Shown here: one piece after another, positions 31,700 to 39,944 of the stretch
Numbering within the stretch: position 1 is the stretch's first letter
Layout: every line of letters begins with the position of its first letter
Assembly: GCF_016745505.1 (NCBI RefSeq)
Contig: NZ_JAERUC010000077.1
Location: forward strand, 1 to 46,716
Direction of reading: 5' to 3'
From: Streptomyces silvae
Lineage (GTDB): Bacteria > Actinomycetota > Actinomycetes > Streptomycetales > Streptomycetaceae
DNA length: 46,716 bases
Translations under genes and position numbers: made by a program
Notes under the pieces: model-generated
What the model saw: the letters and a program-made list of their open reading frames with translations, nothing else
Database searches by the model: none
Told to the model about the DNA's origin: nothing

Positions 31700-33802
31700 G
31701 TGAGCACAGCGCGGACACCGGCGCTCCGAGGGGGAGCGCTGCCACGCACGGAGAGCGGCGGCGGCCCCACCGGAGTGGCCGTCCTGGCCTTCCTCCTCGT
31801 CGTGACCGTCCTGGTGGGCATGTGGCACCTGACGCAGGGGACCTCCGGTGTCGGCGTCGGCGACCTCGTGCGGTACCTCGGCGGGGAGCGCGAGAACACC
31901 GGCGGGGCGCCGGTCGGTGAGATCCTCACCGGCTCGCGCCTGCCGCGCCTGTTCGCGGGCGTGGCGGTGGGCATCGCCCTCGGCGCGGCCGGGGCGCTGC
32001 TCCAGTCCGTCACGCACAACCAGCTCGCCTCCCCGGACACCCTCGCGGTCACGGCCGGGGCCTACTTCACGCTCTCGTTCGTCGCGGCGCTCGGTCTCAC
32101 GGTCCCGCTCTGGGCGTCGGGCGCCGTGGCCTTCGCCGGCGGCCTGACCGCGGCGGTGCTCGTGCTGCTCCTCGCGGGGCGGGCCGCGGGCACCACGGGC
32201 ACCCGGCTCATCCTCGCCGGGTCGGCGACGGCGATGGCTCTGGACGCGGCCACCGCGATGGTCCTGATCCTGTTCAAACAGAACACGACCGGGCTCTTCG
32301 CCTGGGGGAGCGGCTCGCTCGCCCAGATCAACATCGACGCGTCGCTGCGCGCCTTCCCCCTCGTGGCCGTGGTGCTGTGCGCCGCCCTGGCGCTGTCCCG
32401 CAGGCTCGACGTGATGAACCTCGGCGACGACGCCGCGTCCACCCTCGGCGTGCCGATCCGGTCCACCCGCGTGATCGCCGTGATCTGCGCGGTCGTCCTG
32501 ACCAGCACGGCGGTGACCCTCGCGGGCCCGATCGCCTTCGTCGGCCTCGGCGCCCCCGTGTTCGCCCGGCTGATCGCGGGGCGGGTCCGGGCGCTGCGGC
32601 GGCACCTCTTCCTGGTGCCCGCGGCCGGGCTGCTGGGCGCGCTGCTCATCCTGCTCGCGGACGCGACGCTGCGGGCGGTGCAGGGCGCGGACGGGGCCGC
32701 CTCCATCCCCACCGGTGTGCCGACCGCGCTGCTCGGCTCCGTCGTGATCGTGATCCTCGCGCTCCGCCTCCGCGACACGGGCCGGCTCCGTCAGCCCCCG
32801 CACGCACGGGTCGCCGCACGGTCGCGCCGCGCCTTCCTTCTCGTCGTGTCCGGCTCGGTGGTGCTCCTGGCAGCCGCCGCCCTCGTGGCGGTCCTGGCGG
32901 GAAGCCTCTGGCTGCGGACGGGGGACATCGCGCTCTGGGTCCAGGGCACCGCCCCCGGCCTCGTCGGGCAGGCGCTCGACGACCGGGTCCCGCGCGTGCT
33001 CGCCGCGATCCTCGCCGGAGCGGCCCTCGGACTGGCCGGATGCGTCGTCCAGGGCGCGGTACGCAATCCGCTGGCCGAGCCGGGCGTGCTCGGCATCACC
33101 GCGGGCGCCGGGCTGGGGGCGGTCGCCGTCGTCACCTCAGGACTCTCCGGCGGACGGCCGCTGCTCATCGTGGCCGCGGTCGTGACGGGACTCGCCACGT
33201 TCGGGCTGATCGCCCTGCTGTCCTGGCGCGGGGGCTTCCTGCCCGACCGGTTCGTCCTGATCGGTATCGGCTGCGGGTACGGCATCAGCTCCGTCACCAC
33301 CTTCCTCCTGCTGCGTGCCGACCCGTACAACACCCCCCGGATCTTCACCTGGCTCTCCGGCACGACCTACGGGCGTACGTTCCCCGACGTCGTACCGGTC
33401 GCGGTGGCCCTGGCGCTCGCGCTTCCCGTGCTGCTCGCCATGCGCGGCCATCTCGACCTGCTCGCCGTCGACGAGGACACCCCGCGCGTCGTCGGCGTCC
33501 GGCCGGAACGCACACGGTTCGTCGCACTGGCCGTCGCGGCGGTGCTCGCGGCGCTCAGCGTGATCGCCGTCGGGGTCGTCGGCTTCGTCGGGCTCGTCGC
33601 CCCGCACCTCGCCCGGTCGCTGGTGGGCGCCCGGCACGGACGGTCGATCCCGGTCGCGATGCTGCTCGGAGGGCTGCTGGTCTGCGTGGCCGACGCCCTC
33701 GGACGCACGGTCGTCGCACCGGCCCAGGTGCCGGCGGGTCTCATGATCGCCCTGGTCGGCGGCCCGTACTTCATCTGGGTGCTCCGGCAGTCCCGCGCCT
33801 GA
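31700..33802 (+). CDS. Fused double FecCD-type permease (FhuB-like)
   Basis: A 700-residue permease in which two FecCD units are joined. Unit 1 (residues about 20-355) has TGSRLPRLFAGVAVGIALGA, LQSVTHNQLASPDTLAVTAG and a NLGDDAASTLGVP coupling motif. Unit 2 (about 375-695) repeats this with RVLAAILAGAALGLAGCVVQ, RNPLAEPGVLGITAGAGLG and GFVGLVAPHLARSLVG. About 20 helices form the membrane pore. Most FecCD permeases are two separate chains; a fusion is known for FhuB. GTG 31700 follows the binding-protein stop by about 11 bases and has a weak ribosome site, so coupled translation is likely. Confidence 0.92.
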   Translation: MSTARTPALRGGALPRTESGGGPTGVAVLAFLLVVTVLVGMWHLTQGTSGVGVGDLVRYLGGERENTGGAPVGEILTGSRLPRLFAGVAVGIALGAAGALLQSVTHNQLASPDTLAVTAGAYFTLSFVAALGLTVPLWASGAVAFAGGLTAAVLVLLLAGRAAGTTGTRLILAGSATAMALDAATAMVLILFKQNTTGLFAWGSGSLAQINIDASLRAFPLVAVVLCAALALSRRLDVMNLGDDAASTLGVPIRSTRVIAVICAVVLTSTAVTLAGPIAFVGLGAPVFARLIAGRVRALRRHLFLVPAAGLLGALLILLADATLRAVQGADGAASIPTGVPTALLGSVVIVILALRLRDTGRLRQPPHARVAARSRRAFLLVVSGSVVLLAAAALVAVLAGSLWLRTGDIALWVQGTAPGLVGQALDDRVPRVLAAILAGAALGLAGCVVQGAVRNPLAEPGVLGITAGAGLGAVAVVTSGLSGGRPLLIVAAVVTGLATFGLIALLSWRGGFLPDRFVLIGIGCGYGISSVTTFLLLRADPYNTPRIFTWLSGTTYGRTFPDVVPVAVALALALPVLLAMRGHLDLLAVDEDTPRVVGVRPERTRFVALAVAAVLAALSVIAVGVVGFVGLVAPHLARSLVGARHGRSIPVAMLLGGLLVCVADALGRTVVAPAQVPAGLMIALVGGPYFIWVLRQSRA

Positions 33803-33861
33803 CGAGGGGCCCGGCCCCCTCCCCCTGTCCCTCCGCCCCGACCTCAACTGGAGCGCCCGTG

Positions 33862-34965
33862 ATGCCGTCTCCGCAGGCCCAGCCGCACCTTCCCGCCGTG
33901 AGGAGCGTCGTCGAACCGTTCGACCCCGACGCGTCGCCGAGCCTGCTGGGACGCCTCGCGCACCTGGTGCCGGAGCGCTGGCGCACGGTCGACCGCTCGG
34001 CCCACGCGCCCCGCCTCGTGACCGTTCCGGGCGACGACGGTACGGACCGGGCCGGGGCCGCGCTCGTGACAGCGCGCCCGCACACGGCCTACCTCAAGAT
34101 CGTCGACGCGGTCGGTGACGTACCGGCGGTCGTCGAGGCCGTCGTCGCGCACGCACGCGGTCTGGGGCTCGCGCAGGTCAAGTGGGAAGGGTGGACGGTG
34201 AGCCCGGAGGAGGCGGCCGCCGCCGGCTTCGCCCCGCTGAGCCCGCCGCTCACGCCGGTGGAGGAGGGGGCAGGGCCGGATGCCGGTCACGTCCGCTGGC
34301 TGGGCGACGGGCCGGGCGCCGAGCCCCCGTACTACGGGCAGACCACGCACTTCTCGTGCGGCGCCGTCACCGCCCTGGTCGCGCAGGCGCACGCGGGGAC
34401 GCTGCCGCGGGAGGCGCTCGACCGGGAGGCCGAGCTGACGCTGTGGCGCGACGCGACCAACTTCCCCTCGTGCGAACCGGTCGGACTGGGCGTCGCCGTG
34501 CGCCGTGCGTGGCCTTCGTCCCCCGTCACGGTCCACCTCGACACGGACCTGCCCGTCCTCCTCGGCCATCTCCCGGAGAAGGAACAGGAGTGGCGCGCCC
34601 TGCTCCAGCGCACCTCGCGTACGGAAGCCGGGCGGACCGGTGTCCCCGTCGACCCGTGCCGTCTCTCCCTCGCCGCGATCCGGGACGCCATCGGCCGAGG
34701 GGAGCATGTGCTGCTCCTGGTCTCGCTCGCCGGGATGCAGGGGTTCGACGTGCCGCACTGGGTGCTCTGCCACGGGGTCGTGCCCGGCGCCGTCGTGATC
34801 GAGGACCCCTGGGCCCACGCGGTCGCGGGGGACACCTGGGTCGACGCCCATCTGCTGCCGGTCCCCGACGCGTCACTCGACACCATGTCGGTCCTCTCAC
34901 CGGAGGACTTCCGGGGCGCGGTGTCCCTCGGCCGCCCGCAGCAGCGCGACACACCCCAGGACTGA
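33862..34965 (+). CDS. Peptidase C39-like papain-fold protein with GNAT-like N-terminus
   Basis: A 367-residue protein. Residues about 20-145 look GNAT-like (PHTAYLKIVDAVGDVPAVVE, then HARGLGLAQVKWEGW). The rest is a C39-like cysteine-protease fold: YYGQTTHFSCGAVTAL with Cys 166 (and a Gln at the oxyanion position), PHWVLCHG with His 299, and IEDPWAHAV with Asp 315, a complete catalytic triad. It is cytosolic, with no signal or membrane segments. ATG 33862 or GTG 33859 (GGAG five bases before the latter). It follows the permease by 57 bp on the same strand and may be co-transcribed. A role in cutting an imported siderophore or peptide is conceivable but not shown. Confidence 0.78.
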   Translation: MPSPQAQPHLPAVRSVVEPFDPDASPSLLGRLAHLVPERWRTVDRSAHAPRLVTVPGDDGTDRAGAALVTARPHTAYLKIVDAVGDVPAVVEAVVAHARGLGLAQVKWEGWTVSPEEAAAAGFAPLSPPLTPVEEGAGPDAGHVRWLGDGPGAEPPYYGQTTHFSCGAVTALVAQAHAGTLPREALDREAELTLWRDATNFPSCEPVGLGVAVRRAWPSSPVTVHLDTDLPVLLGHLPEKEQEWRALLQRTSRTEAGRTGVPVDPCRLSLAAIRDAIGRGEHVLLLVSLAGMQGFDVPHWVLCHGVVPGAVVIEDPWAHAVAGDTWVDAHLLPVPDASLDTMSVLSPEDFRGAVSLGRPQQRDTPQD

Positions 34966-34966
34966 C

Positions 34967-35083
34967 CGGCAGCGCGTGCCACCCGGACCCGGGCAGGCAG
35001 CCCGCGGCAGCGCGGTACCTCCCCGGCCGACCGGCAGCGCGGTACATCCCTGGCCGACCGGCAGCGCGGGCCACCCGGGCGAC
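34967..35083. repeat. Tandem repeat, ~27-bp unit, about four copies
   Basis: Units beginning CGGCAGCGCG: 34967 onward (diverged), 35005-35031 and 35032-35058 (27 bases each, two differences) and 35059-35083 (diverged). They fill most of the 180-bp gap between the siderophore operon and the molybdoenzyme operon and contain no open frame of note. Confidence 0.85.
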
Positions 35084-35145
35084 GCACTCACGCCATAGCG
35101 GCACATAACGGGACCGAACGCCCGATGCGGCCCTACGGTGGCCGG

Positions 35146-36321
35146 GTGACCGAGCCACCAGAACCCGCCGCAGCCGAGCAGCCCGAGGCCGGTGCCCGCA
35201 CCGGCACGACCGGCGGGACCGGCACGACCGGCGGGCCGGACGGCCGGCGACCCGGCAGGGGGGCCGCTGCCGCCGCGCGGGCGGCCCGGAGCCTTCCGCA
35301 GTCCGTCTCCGGCCGCGCGGCCCTGGCCGGCGCCGTCGTCTCCGGCCTGCTGATCCTCGCGATCGTGTTCGGCAGCCGCCTGCTGCACGACTTCGACTCG
35401 GCGCTCCTCCCGTACGCCGTCGCCACCGTCTTCCTCGCCTTCGGGGTCGCCTACCGCTACACGGTCTGGGTCTCGGCCCCCGGCGCCCGACGGCTCTTCA
35501 GGAACGGCTGGCGCAGCCTGTTCTCGGCGGAGAACTTCCGCAGGACACCCACCGCCCTGCCGAAGATGATCGCGACGTACCTGGGCTTCCAGAAGTTCCT
35601 CGGCGCCCGCTCCCACGCCCGCTGGGCCGCCCACCAGCTGATCTTCTGGGGCTGCATCCTCGCCGCGCTGATCACCTTCCCGCTGACCTGGGGCTGGTTC
35701 ACCTTCACCTCCGACAGCGGCGCGGGGCCCGGCTACGCGATGCGCATCTGGGGCATCAAGGTCCTCGGCTTCGACTCGCTGAGCTTCATCGGCTGGGTGA
35801 TGTTCCACGGCCTGGACCTCGCGGCCGTACTCGTCATCCCCGGCGCGGGGTACTTCCTCTGGCGCCGTATGAAGGACCGCGGAGCCATCACCGGCCAGCG
35901 GTTCGCCTACGACATGGTGCCGCTGCTCGCCCTGATCGTCATCTCCGTGACCGGTCTGCTGCTCACCTTCTCCTCGATCTTCCTGCACGGCGGGGGCTAC
36001 GAGTTCCTGGCGGTCCTCCACATGGTGTCGGTGGTCTTCACCCTCATCTACATCCCGTTCGGGAAGTTCTTCCACATCGTGCAGAGACCGGCGGCGGTCG
36101 GCATGCAGCTCTTCAAGTACACCGCGCGCCAGGACGACGAGGTCTTCGCCTGCCGCCGCTGCGAGGAGCCCATCGACACCGGCCCGTACGTCGAGAACCT
36201 GCGCGGCACCATGCGTGACCTCGAACTCGGCTTCGACGCATGGGCCGAGTACTGCCCGCGCTGCAAGCGGGTCCTGCGAGGCAACGCCTATCTCACCCAG
36301 GTCAAGAAGGGCTTCAAGTGA
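35146..36321 (+). CDS. NarI-like membrane cytochrome b protein with C-terminal double CxxC domain
   Basis: A 391-residue membrane protein with a Pro/Gly-rich N-tail (residues 1-45) and six helices (about 55-305). Several His could hold haem: AAHQLIFWG, FHGLDLAAVL, LHGGGYEFLAVLHMVSVVF and PFGKFFHIVQRP. The last two resemble the NarI region. After the helices comes a soluble domain with CRRCEEPIDTGPY and, 40 residues on, CPRCKRVL, which probably binds Zn or Fe-S. It should take electrons from quinol to the molybdenum subunit. GTG 35146 seems leaderless (TACGGT six bases upstream); ATG 35125 is an alternative. Its stop overlaps the next start (GTGA). Automated pipelines may call it MFS; I see no MFS motifs. 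Confidence 0.75.
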   Translation: MTEPPEPAAAEQPEAGARTGTTGGTGTTGGPDGRRPGRGAAAAARAARSLPQSVSGRAALAGAVVSGLLILAIVFGSRLLHDFDSALLPYAVATVFLAFGVAYRYTVWVSAPGARRLFRNGWRSLFSAENFRRTPTALPKMIATYLGFQKFLGARSHARWAAHQLIFWGCILAALITFPLTWGWFTFTSDSGAGPGYAMRIWGIKVLGFDSLSFIGWVMFHGLDLAAVLVIPGAGYFLWRRMKDRGAITGQRFAYDMVPLLALIVISVTGLLLTFSSIFLHGGGYEFLAVLHMVSVVFTLIYIPFGKFFHIVQRPAAVGMQLFKYTARQDDEVFACRRCEEPIDTGPYVENLRGTMRDLELGFDAWAEYCPRCKRVLRGNAYLTQVKKGFK

Positions 36322-38642
36322 CCGCGGACCCCCACGCAGCCGGCAGCCGTACGATCCTTCCCCTCGACCCCTCGCCGGCACCTCCGGGCACCCGGGGCTT
36401 CCGGGACGCGGGCGGCATCCCGGCGGACCAGTGGCACGCCGACCAGAACGGCGAGACGCTCGTCCCCACCCACTGCTGCTTCTGCGGTGTCCAGTGCGGG
36501 ATGTACCTCCGTGTGGACCGCGGCGGCAAGGTCTTCGGCGTGGAGCCCCGCAACCACGACATCAACCGCATGCGGCTCTGCCCCAAGGGCATCAACGCCT
36601 ACCAGCAGGTCAACCACCCGGACCGGCTCACCGCCCCGCTCATGCGCCGCTCCCGTGACGAGGAACTGCGCGAGGTCAGCTGGGACGAGGCGCTCGACTT
36701 CACGGTCTCCGAGATCCAGCGCATCCAGCGGGAGCACGGACGCGACGCCTTCGGCGTGCTCGGCGGGGCCAGCCTCTTCTCCGAGAAGACGTATCTGGTG
36801 GGGAAGTTCGCCCGGGTGGCGCTGAAGACCAGGCACGTCGACTACAACGGCCGGCTCTGCATGGTCAGCGCAGCCGGGGCCAACAAGCTCGCCTTCAACA
36901 TCGACCGGGCCGGCAACCCCTTCTCCGACATCCTGCTCACCGACTGCCTGCTGCTCGCCGGGGCCAACGTCGGCGAGTGCTTCCCCGTGCTGACCCAGTA
37001 CGTCTGGGGCGCCCGGGACCGCGGCGCCACCCTGATCGTCGTCGACCCGCGCGAGACGGCGGTCGCGCGCACCGCCGACATCCACGTCGCGCTCAAGTCG
37101 GGCACCGACTCGGCCTTCTTCAACGCCGTGCTGAACGTCGTCATCGAGGAGGGCCTCACCGACGAGGCCTACCTCGCGGCACATGCCACCGGCTGGGAGG
37201 AGGTCAAGGCCAACGCCGCCCAGTACCCCCCGTCCCGCGCCGCCGAGATCTGCGGGATCCCCGCGGAACAGGTCGTCCAGGTCGCCCGCGCCTTCGCCCG
37301 CGCGCCCAAGGCCATGGCCTTCCACGCCCGGGGCATCGAGCACCACACCCAGGGCGTCGAGAACTGCCTCAGCGTGATCAACCTCTGCACCGCCACCGGC
37401 CACATCGGCAAGCCCGGAGCCGGCTACGGCACCCTCACCGGGCAGGGGAACGGCCAGGGCGGCCGCGAGCACGGACAGAAGGCCGACCTCCTCCCCGGCG
37501 GACGCTCGATCCTCAACGAGGAGCACCGCCGCCAGATCTGCGAGATCTGGGGCATCGAGGAGTCCGAACTCCCCGCCGCCGGCACGTCGATGATGGAAAT
37601 GGTCTGGCAGATGCAGCGCCAGGAGATCCGCGGCCTGATCGGCATCTGCAACAACCCCTTCGTCTCGCTCCCCAACTACGCCGTGGTCAAGGAGGGGTAC
37701 GACACCACCGAATTCCACGCCCAGTTCGACTTCTTCCTCTCCGAGACCGCCGCCAACGCCCACGTCGTCTTCCCCGTCACCATCTGGGCCGAGGACGAAG
37801 GGGTGATGGCCAACGCCGAGGCCCGCGTCGTCAAGCACAACAAGGCGCAGGAACCGCCGGCCGGGGTACGGACCGACACCTGGGTGATGTGCGAGATCGC
37901 CCGCCGTCTCGGCGCCGGGGACAAATTCGCCTTCGGCAGCTCCCGCGAGGTCTTCGACGAGCTGCGCAGGGCCTCCGCGGGCACCGTCATCGACTACTCC
38001 GGCATCACCTACGAGCGGCTGGAGGAGACCGGCGGGATCTCCTGGCCCTGCCCGTCCACCGACCACCCCGGCACCCCTCGGCTGTTCGAGGACGGCACGA
38101 CCTACCACGCGGACGGCAAGATCCATATGCAGGTCGTCGAGTGGCACCCGCCGGCCGACCCGTACGACGAAGCGCACCCGATGACCCTGACCACCGGACG
38201 CACCGTCGCCCACTTCCTCTCCGGCAACCAGACCCGCCGGCTGGGCGCCCTCGTCGAGCAGACCCCCCGGCCCTGGGCCGAGGTCCACCCGTCCCACGGG
38301 TTCCGCAACGGCGAACCCGTCCGCGTCGTCACCCGGCGCGGCAGCGAGGTCTTCCCCGCCCTGGTCACCGAGGCGATCCGGCCCGACACGGTGTTCATCC
38401 CCTACCACTGGCCCGTCCCGACAGCGGCCAACGCACTCACCATCGACGCCCTGGACCCCCGCTCCAAGATCCCCGAGTACAAGGTCTGCGCCTGCCGCAT
38501 CGAGCACGCCGACGCGATCGACGAGGTCCCCGCGCCACCGGTCGCCCCCGGCCACGTCGCCTACCCCGAGACCCAGGTCTCCCGCACCGACCCACTGCCG
38601 CCCTCGGCCCCGCAGGGCCGCGGCACCTCGGAAAGGAGCTGA
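36318..38642 (+). CDS. Molybdopterin oxidoreductase, Nas/Nap-like catalytic subunit
   Basis: A 774-residue member of the DMSO-reductase superfamily. An N-terminal [4Fe-4S] site has Cys 53, 56, 60 and 88 (CCFCGVQC, LCPKG). The molybdenum ligand is probably Cys 181 in YNGRLCMVSAAGANK, as in Nap/Nas nitrate reductases. Pterin-binding text TGQGNGQGGREHGQKADLLP lies near 378-397 and a C-terminal MopB domain has TTGRTVAHFLSGNQTRR (about 621-637). There is no Tat signal, so it should act on the cytosolic face. Substrate may be nitrate, formate or another oxyanion; sequence alone does not decide. GTG 36318 has AAGAAGGG upstream and overlaps the previous stop. The ferredoxin follows after 7 bases. Confidence 0.85.
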   Translation: MTADPHAAGSRTILPLDPSPAPPGTRGFRDAGGIPADQWHADQNGETLVPTHCCFCGVQCGMYLRVDRGGKVFGVEPRNHDINRMRLCPKGINAYQQVNHPDRLTAPLMRRSRDEELREVSWDEALDFTVSEIQRIQREHGRDAFGVLGGASLFSEKTYLVGKFARVALKTRHVDYNGRLCMVSAAGANKLAFNIDRAGNPFSDILLTDCLLLAGANVGECFPVLTQYVWGARDRGATLIVVDPRETAVARTADIHVALKSGTDSAFFNAVLNVVIEEGLTDEAYLAAHATGWEEVKANAAQYPPSRAAEICGIPAEQVVQVARAFARAPKAMAFHARGIEHHTQGVENCLSVINLCTATGHIGKPGAGYGTLTGQGNGQGGREHGQKADLLPGGRSILNEEHRRQICEIWGIEESELPAAGTSMMEMVWQMQRQEIRGLIGICNNPFVSLPNYAVVKEGYDTTEFHAQFDFFLSETAANAHVVFPVTIWAEDEGVMANAEARVVKHNKAQEPPAGVRTDTWVMCEIARRLGAGDKFAFGSSREVFDELRRASAGTVIDYSGITYERLEETGGISWPCPSTDHPGTPRLFEDGTTYHADGKIHMQVVEWHPPADPYDEAHPMTLTTGRTVAHFLSGNQTRRLGALVEQTPRPWAEVHPSHGFRNGEPVRVVTRRGSEVFPALVTEAIRPDTVFIPYHWPVPTAANALTIDALDPRSKIPEYKVCACRIEHADAIDEVPAPPVAPGHVAYPETQVSRTDPLPPSAPQGRGTSERS

Positions 38643-38649
38643 TGTCCCG

Positions 38650-39252
38650 ATGATGGGCAGAACGATGTTCATCGACCCGGGGCGCTGCATCGGCTGTCAG
38701 GCCTGTGTCTCCGCCTGCCGCGAGTGCGACTCGCACCGGGGCAAGTCGATGATCCACCTCGACTACACCGACGAGGGTTCATCCGTCGCCTCCCTTCCCA
38801 CGGTCTGTATGCACTGCGAGGACCCGGTGGCCCCCTGCGCCGAGGTCTGCCCGGCCGACGCGATCCTGGTCACCGCCGACGGCGTCGTGCAGCAGGCCGA
38901 CACCACCCGCTGCATCGGCTGCGCCAACTGCGTCAACGCCTGCCCCTTCGGCGTACCGAAGATCGATCTCCAGGCGAAGCTGCAGCTGAAGTGCAACCTC
39001 TGCTACGACCGCACCGCCTACGGGCTCGCCCCCATGTGCGCCACGGTCTGCCCCACCGGTGCGCTCTACTACGGCACCATCGAGGAGCTCCAGGCGGAGC
39101 GTCCCGGTGTGCAGGTCGCCGACACCTTCGTCTTCGGCGAGAGCGAGGTCCGCACCGGCGTGGCCATGGTCGTGCCCGCCGAGCGGGTCCAGTGGCCGGT
39201 GCCGGGCGGACTTCCCGTCGTCGAGATCAACGGGAAGGACGTCCGCCGATGA
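38650..39252 (+). CDS. Four-cluster [4Fe-4S] ferredoxin subunit (DmsB/NrfC-like)
   Basis: A 200-residue electron-transfer subunit with four Cys groups: CIGCQACVSACREC (residues about 14-27), CMHCEDPVAPCAEVCP (about 56-71), CIGCANCVNACPFG (about 89-102) and CNLCYDRTAYGL with CATVCPTG (about 116-137). It should carry electrons between the membrane cytochrome and the molybdenum subunit. ATG 38650 is followed by a second in-frame ATG at 38653; AAAGGAGC lies 11 bases upstream. The stop overlaps the Rieske start (ATGA). Confidence 0.9.
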   Translation: MMGRTMFIDPGRCIGCQACVSACRECDSHRGKSMIHLDYTDEGSSVASLPTVCMHCEDPVAPCAEVCPADAILVTADGVVQQADTTRCIGCANCVNACPFGVPKIDLQAKLQLKCNLCYDRTAYGLAPMCATVCPTGALYYGTIEELQAERPGVQVADTFVFGESEVRTGVAMVVPAERVQWPVPGGLPVVEINGKDVRR

Positions 39253-39944
39253 GCGTCACCGAACAGGAGCAGCCGGGCCCCGACCACGGCTCCGGGGGCG
39301 ACCCCCGTGCAGCGCTGCACGACCGGATCGCCGCCGACTCGCTCACCACCCGGCGCGACTACCTCCGGATCGTCGCCACCGTGTCCGGCGGCCTCGCCGT
39401 GGGCGGTCTGGCCGTCGCGGGCGGCATCCTCCACCGGCACGGCGAGACGGAGGACGGCAAGGCACCGGCCCCGAGGCGGATCGCCGCGCAGCTGCTGCCC
39501 GGCGAGTCCCTCGCCTTCCGCTACCCGGGAGACGAGGACCGTGCGGTCGCCGTCCGGCTGGACGACGGCACCCTCGCCGGCTACTCCGCCGTCTGCACCC
39601 ACCTCGCGTGCGGGGTGCTCTGGCGCAAGGACCGGGGCACGGAGGGCGAGCTCTACTGCCCGTGCCACGAGGGCGTCTTCGACGCCCGCACCGGCGAGGT
39701 CACGGCCGGCCCGCCGCCCCGGGGCCTGCCCAAGGTGGTGCTGACCGAGCTGGACGACGGCAGTATCTGGGCCGTCGGGACGACCCGCTCGGGGGAGAGC
39801 GCCGAGGAGGGACTCTGCCGCCAGCTCGTCGAGGACCGCCCCGACCTCGCCGAACGGATCGGCTGCCCCGGCACCGGAGGCGGCGCGGAAGCACCCGCCG
39901 TGCCGGCCCCCACCGGCGCCGCGTCCACGGGGAGGCCGTCATGA
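39249..39944 (+). CDS. Rieske [2Fe-2S] protein with Tat-like membrane anchor
   Basis: A 231-residue protein. TTRRDYLRIVATVSGG (residues about 33-48) and the following hydrophobic stretch form a Tat-type anchor that would place the cluster outside the membrane. The Rieske site is CTHLACGV (Cys 116, His 118, Cys 121) and CPCHEGVFD (Cys 137, Cys 139, His 140). The extra Cys pair 121/139 is that of the disulfide-stabilised, high-potential bc1-type Rieske proteins, not of ring-hydroxylating ferredoxins. It overlaps both neighbours by 4 bases, which makes it an integral part of this operon. It may accept electrons from quinol or pass them to an outside partner. Confidence 0.9.
   Translation: MSVTEQEQPGPDHGSGGDPRAALHDRIAADSLTTRRDYLRIVATVSGGLAVGGLAVAGGILHRHGETEDGKAPAPRRIAAQLLPGESLAFRYPGDEDRAVAVRLDDGTLAGYSAVCTHLACGVLWRKDRGTEGELYCPCHEGVFDARTGEVTAGPPPRGLPKVVLTELDDGSIWAVGTTRSGESAEEGLCRQLVEDRPDLAERIGCPGTGGGAEAPAVPAPTGAASTGRPS

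Noticed and set aside
35146..36321. MFS transporter
   Set aside because: Six helices only, NarI-like His pattern and CxxC pairs, and its operon is redox; no MFS loop motifs.
36288..38690. 800-codon open frame antisense to the molybdopterin subunit
   Set aside because: Shadow of a gene with clear Cys and Mo motifs; no ribosome site or family.
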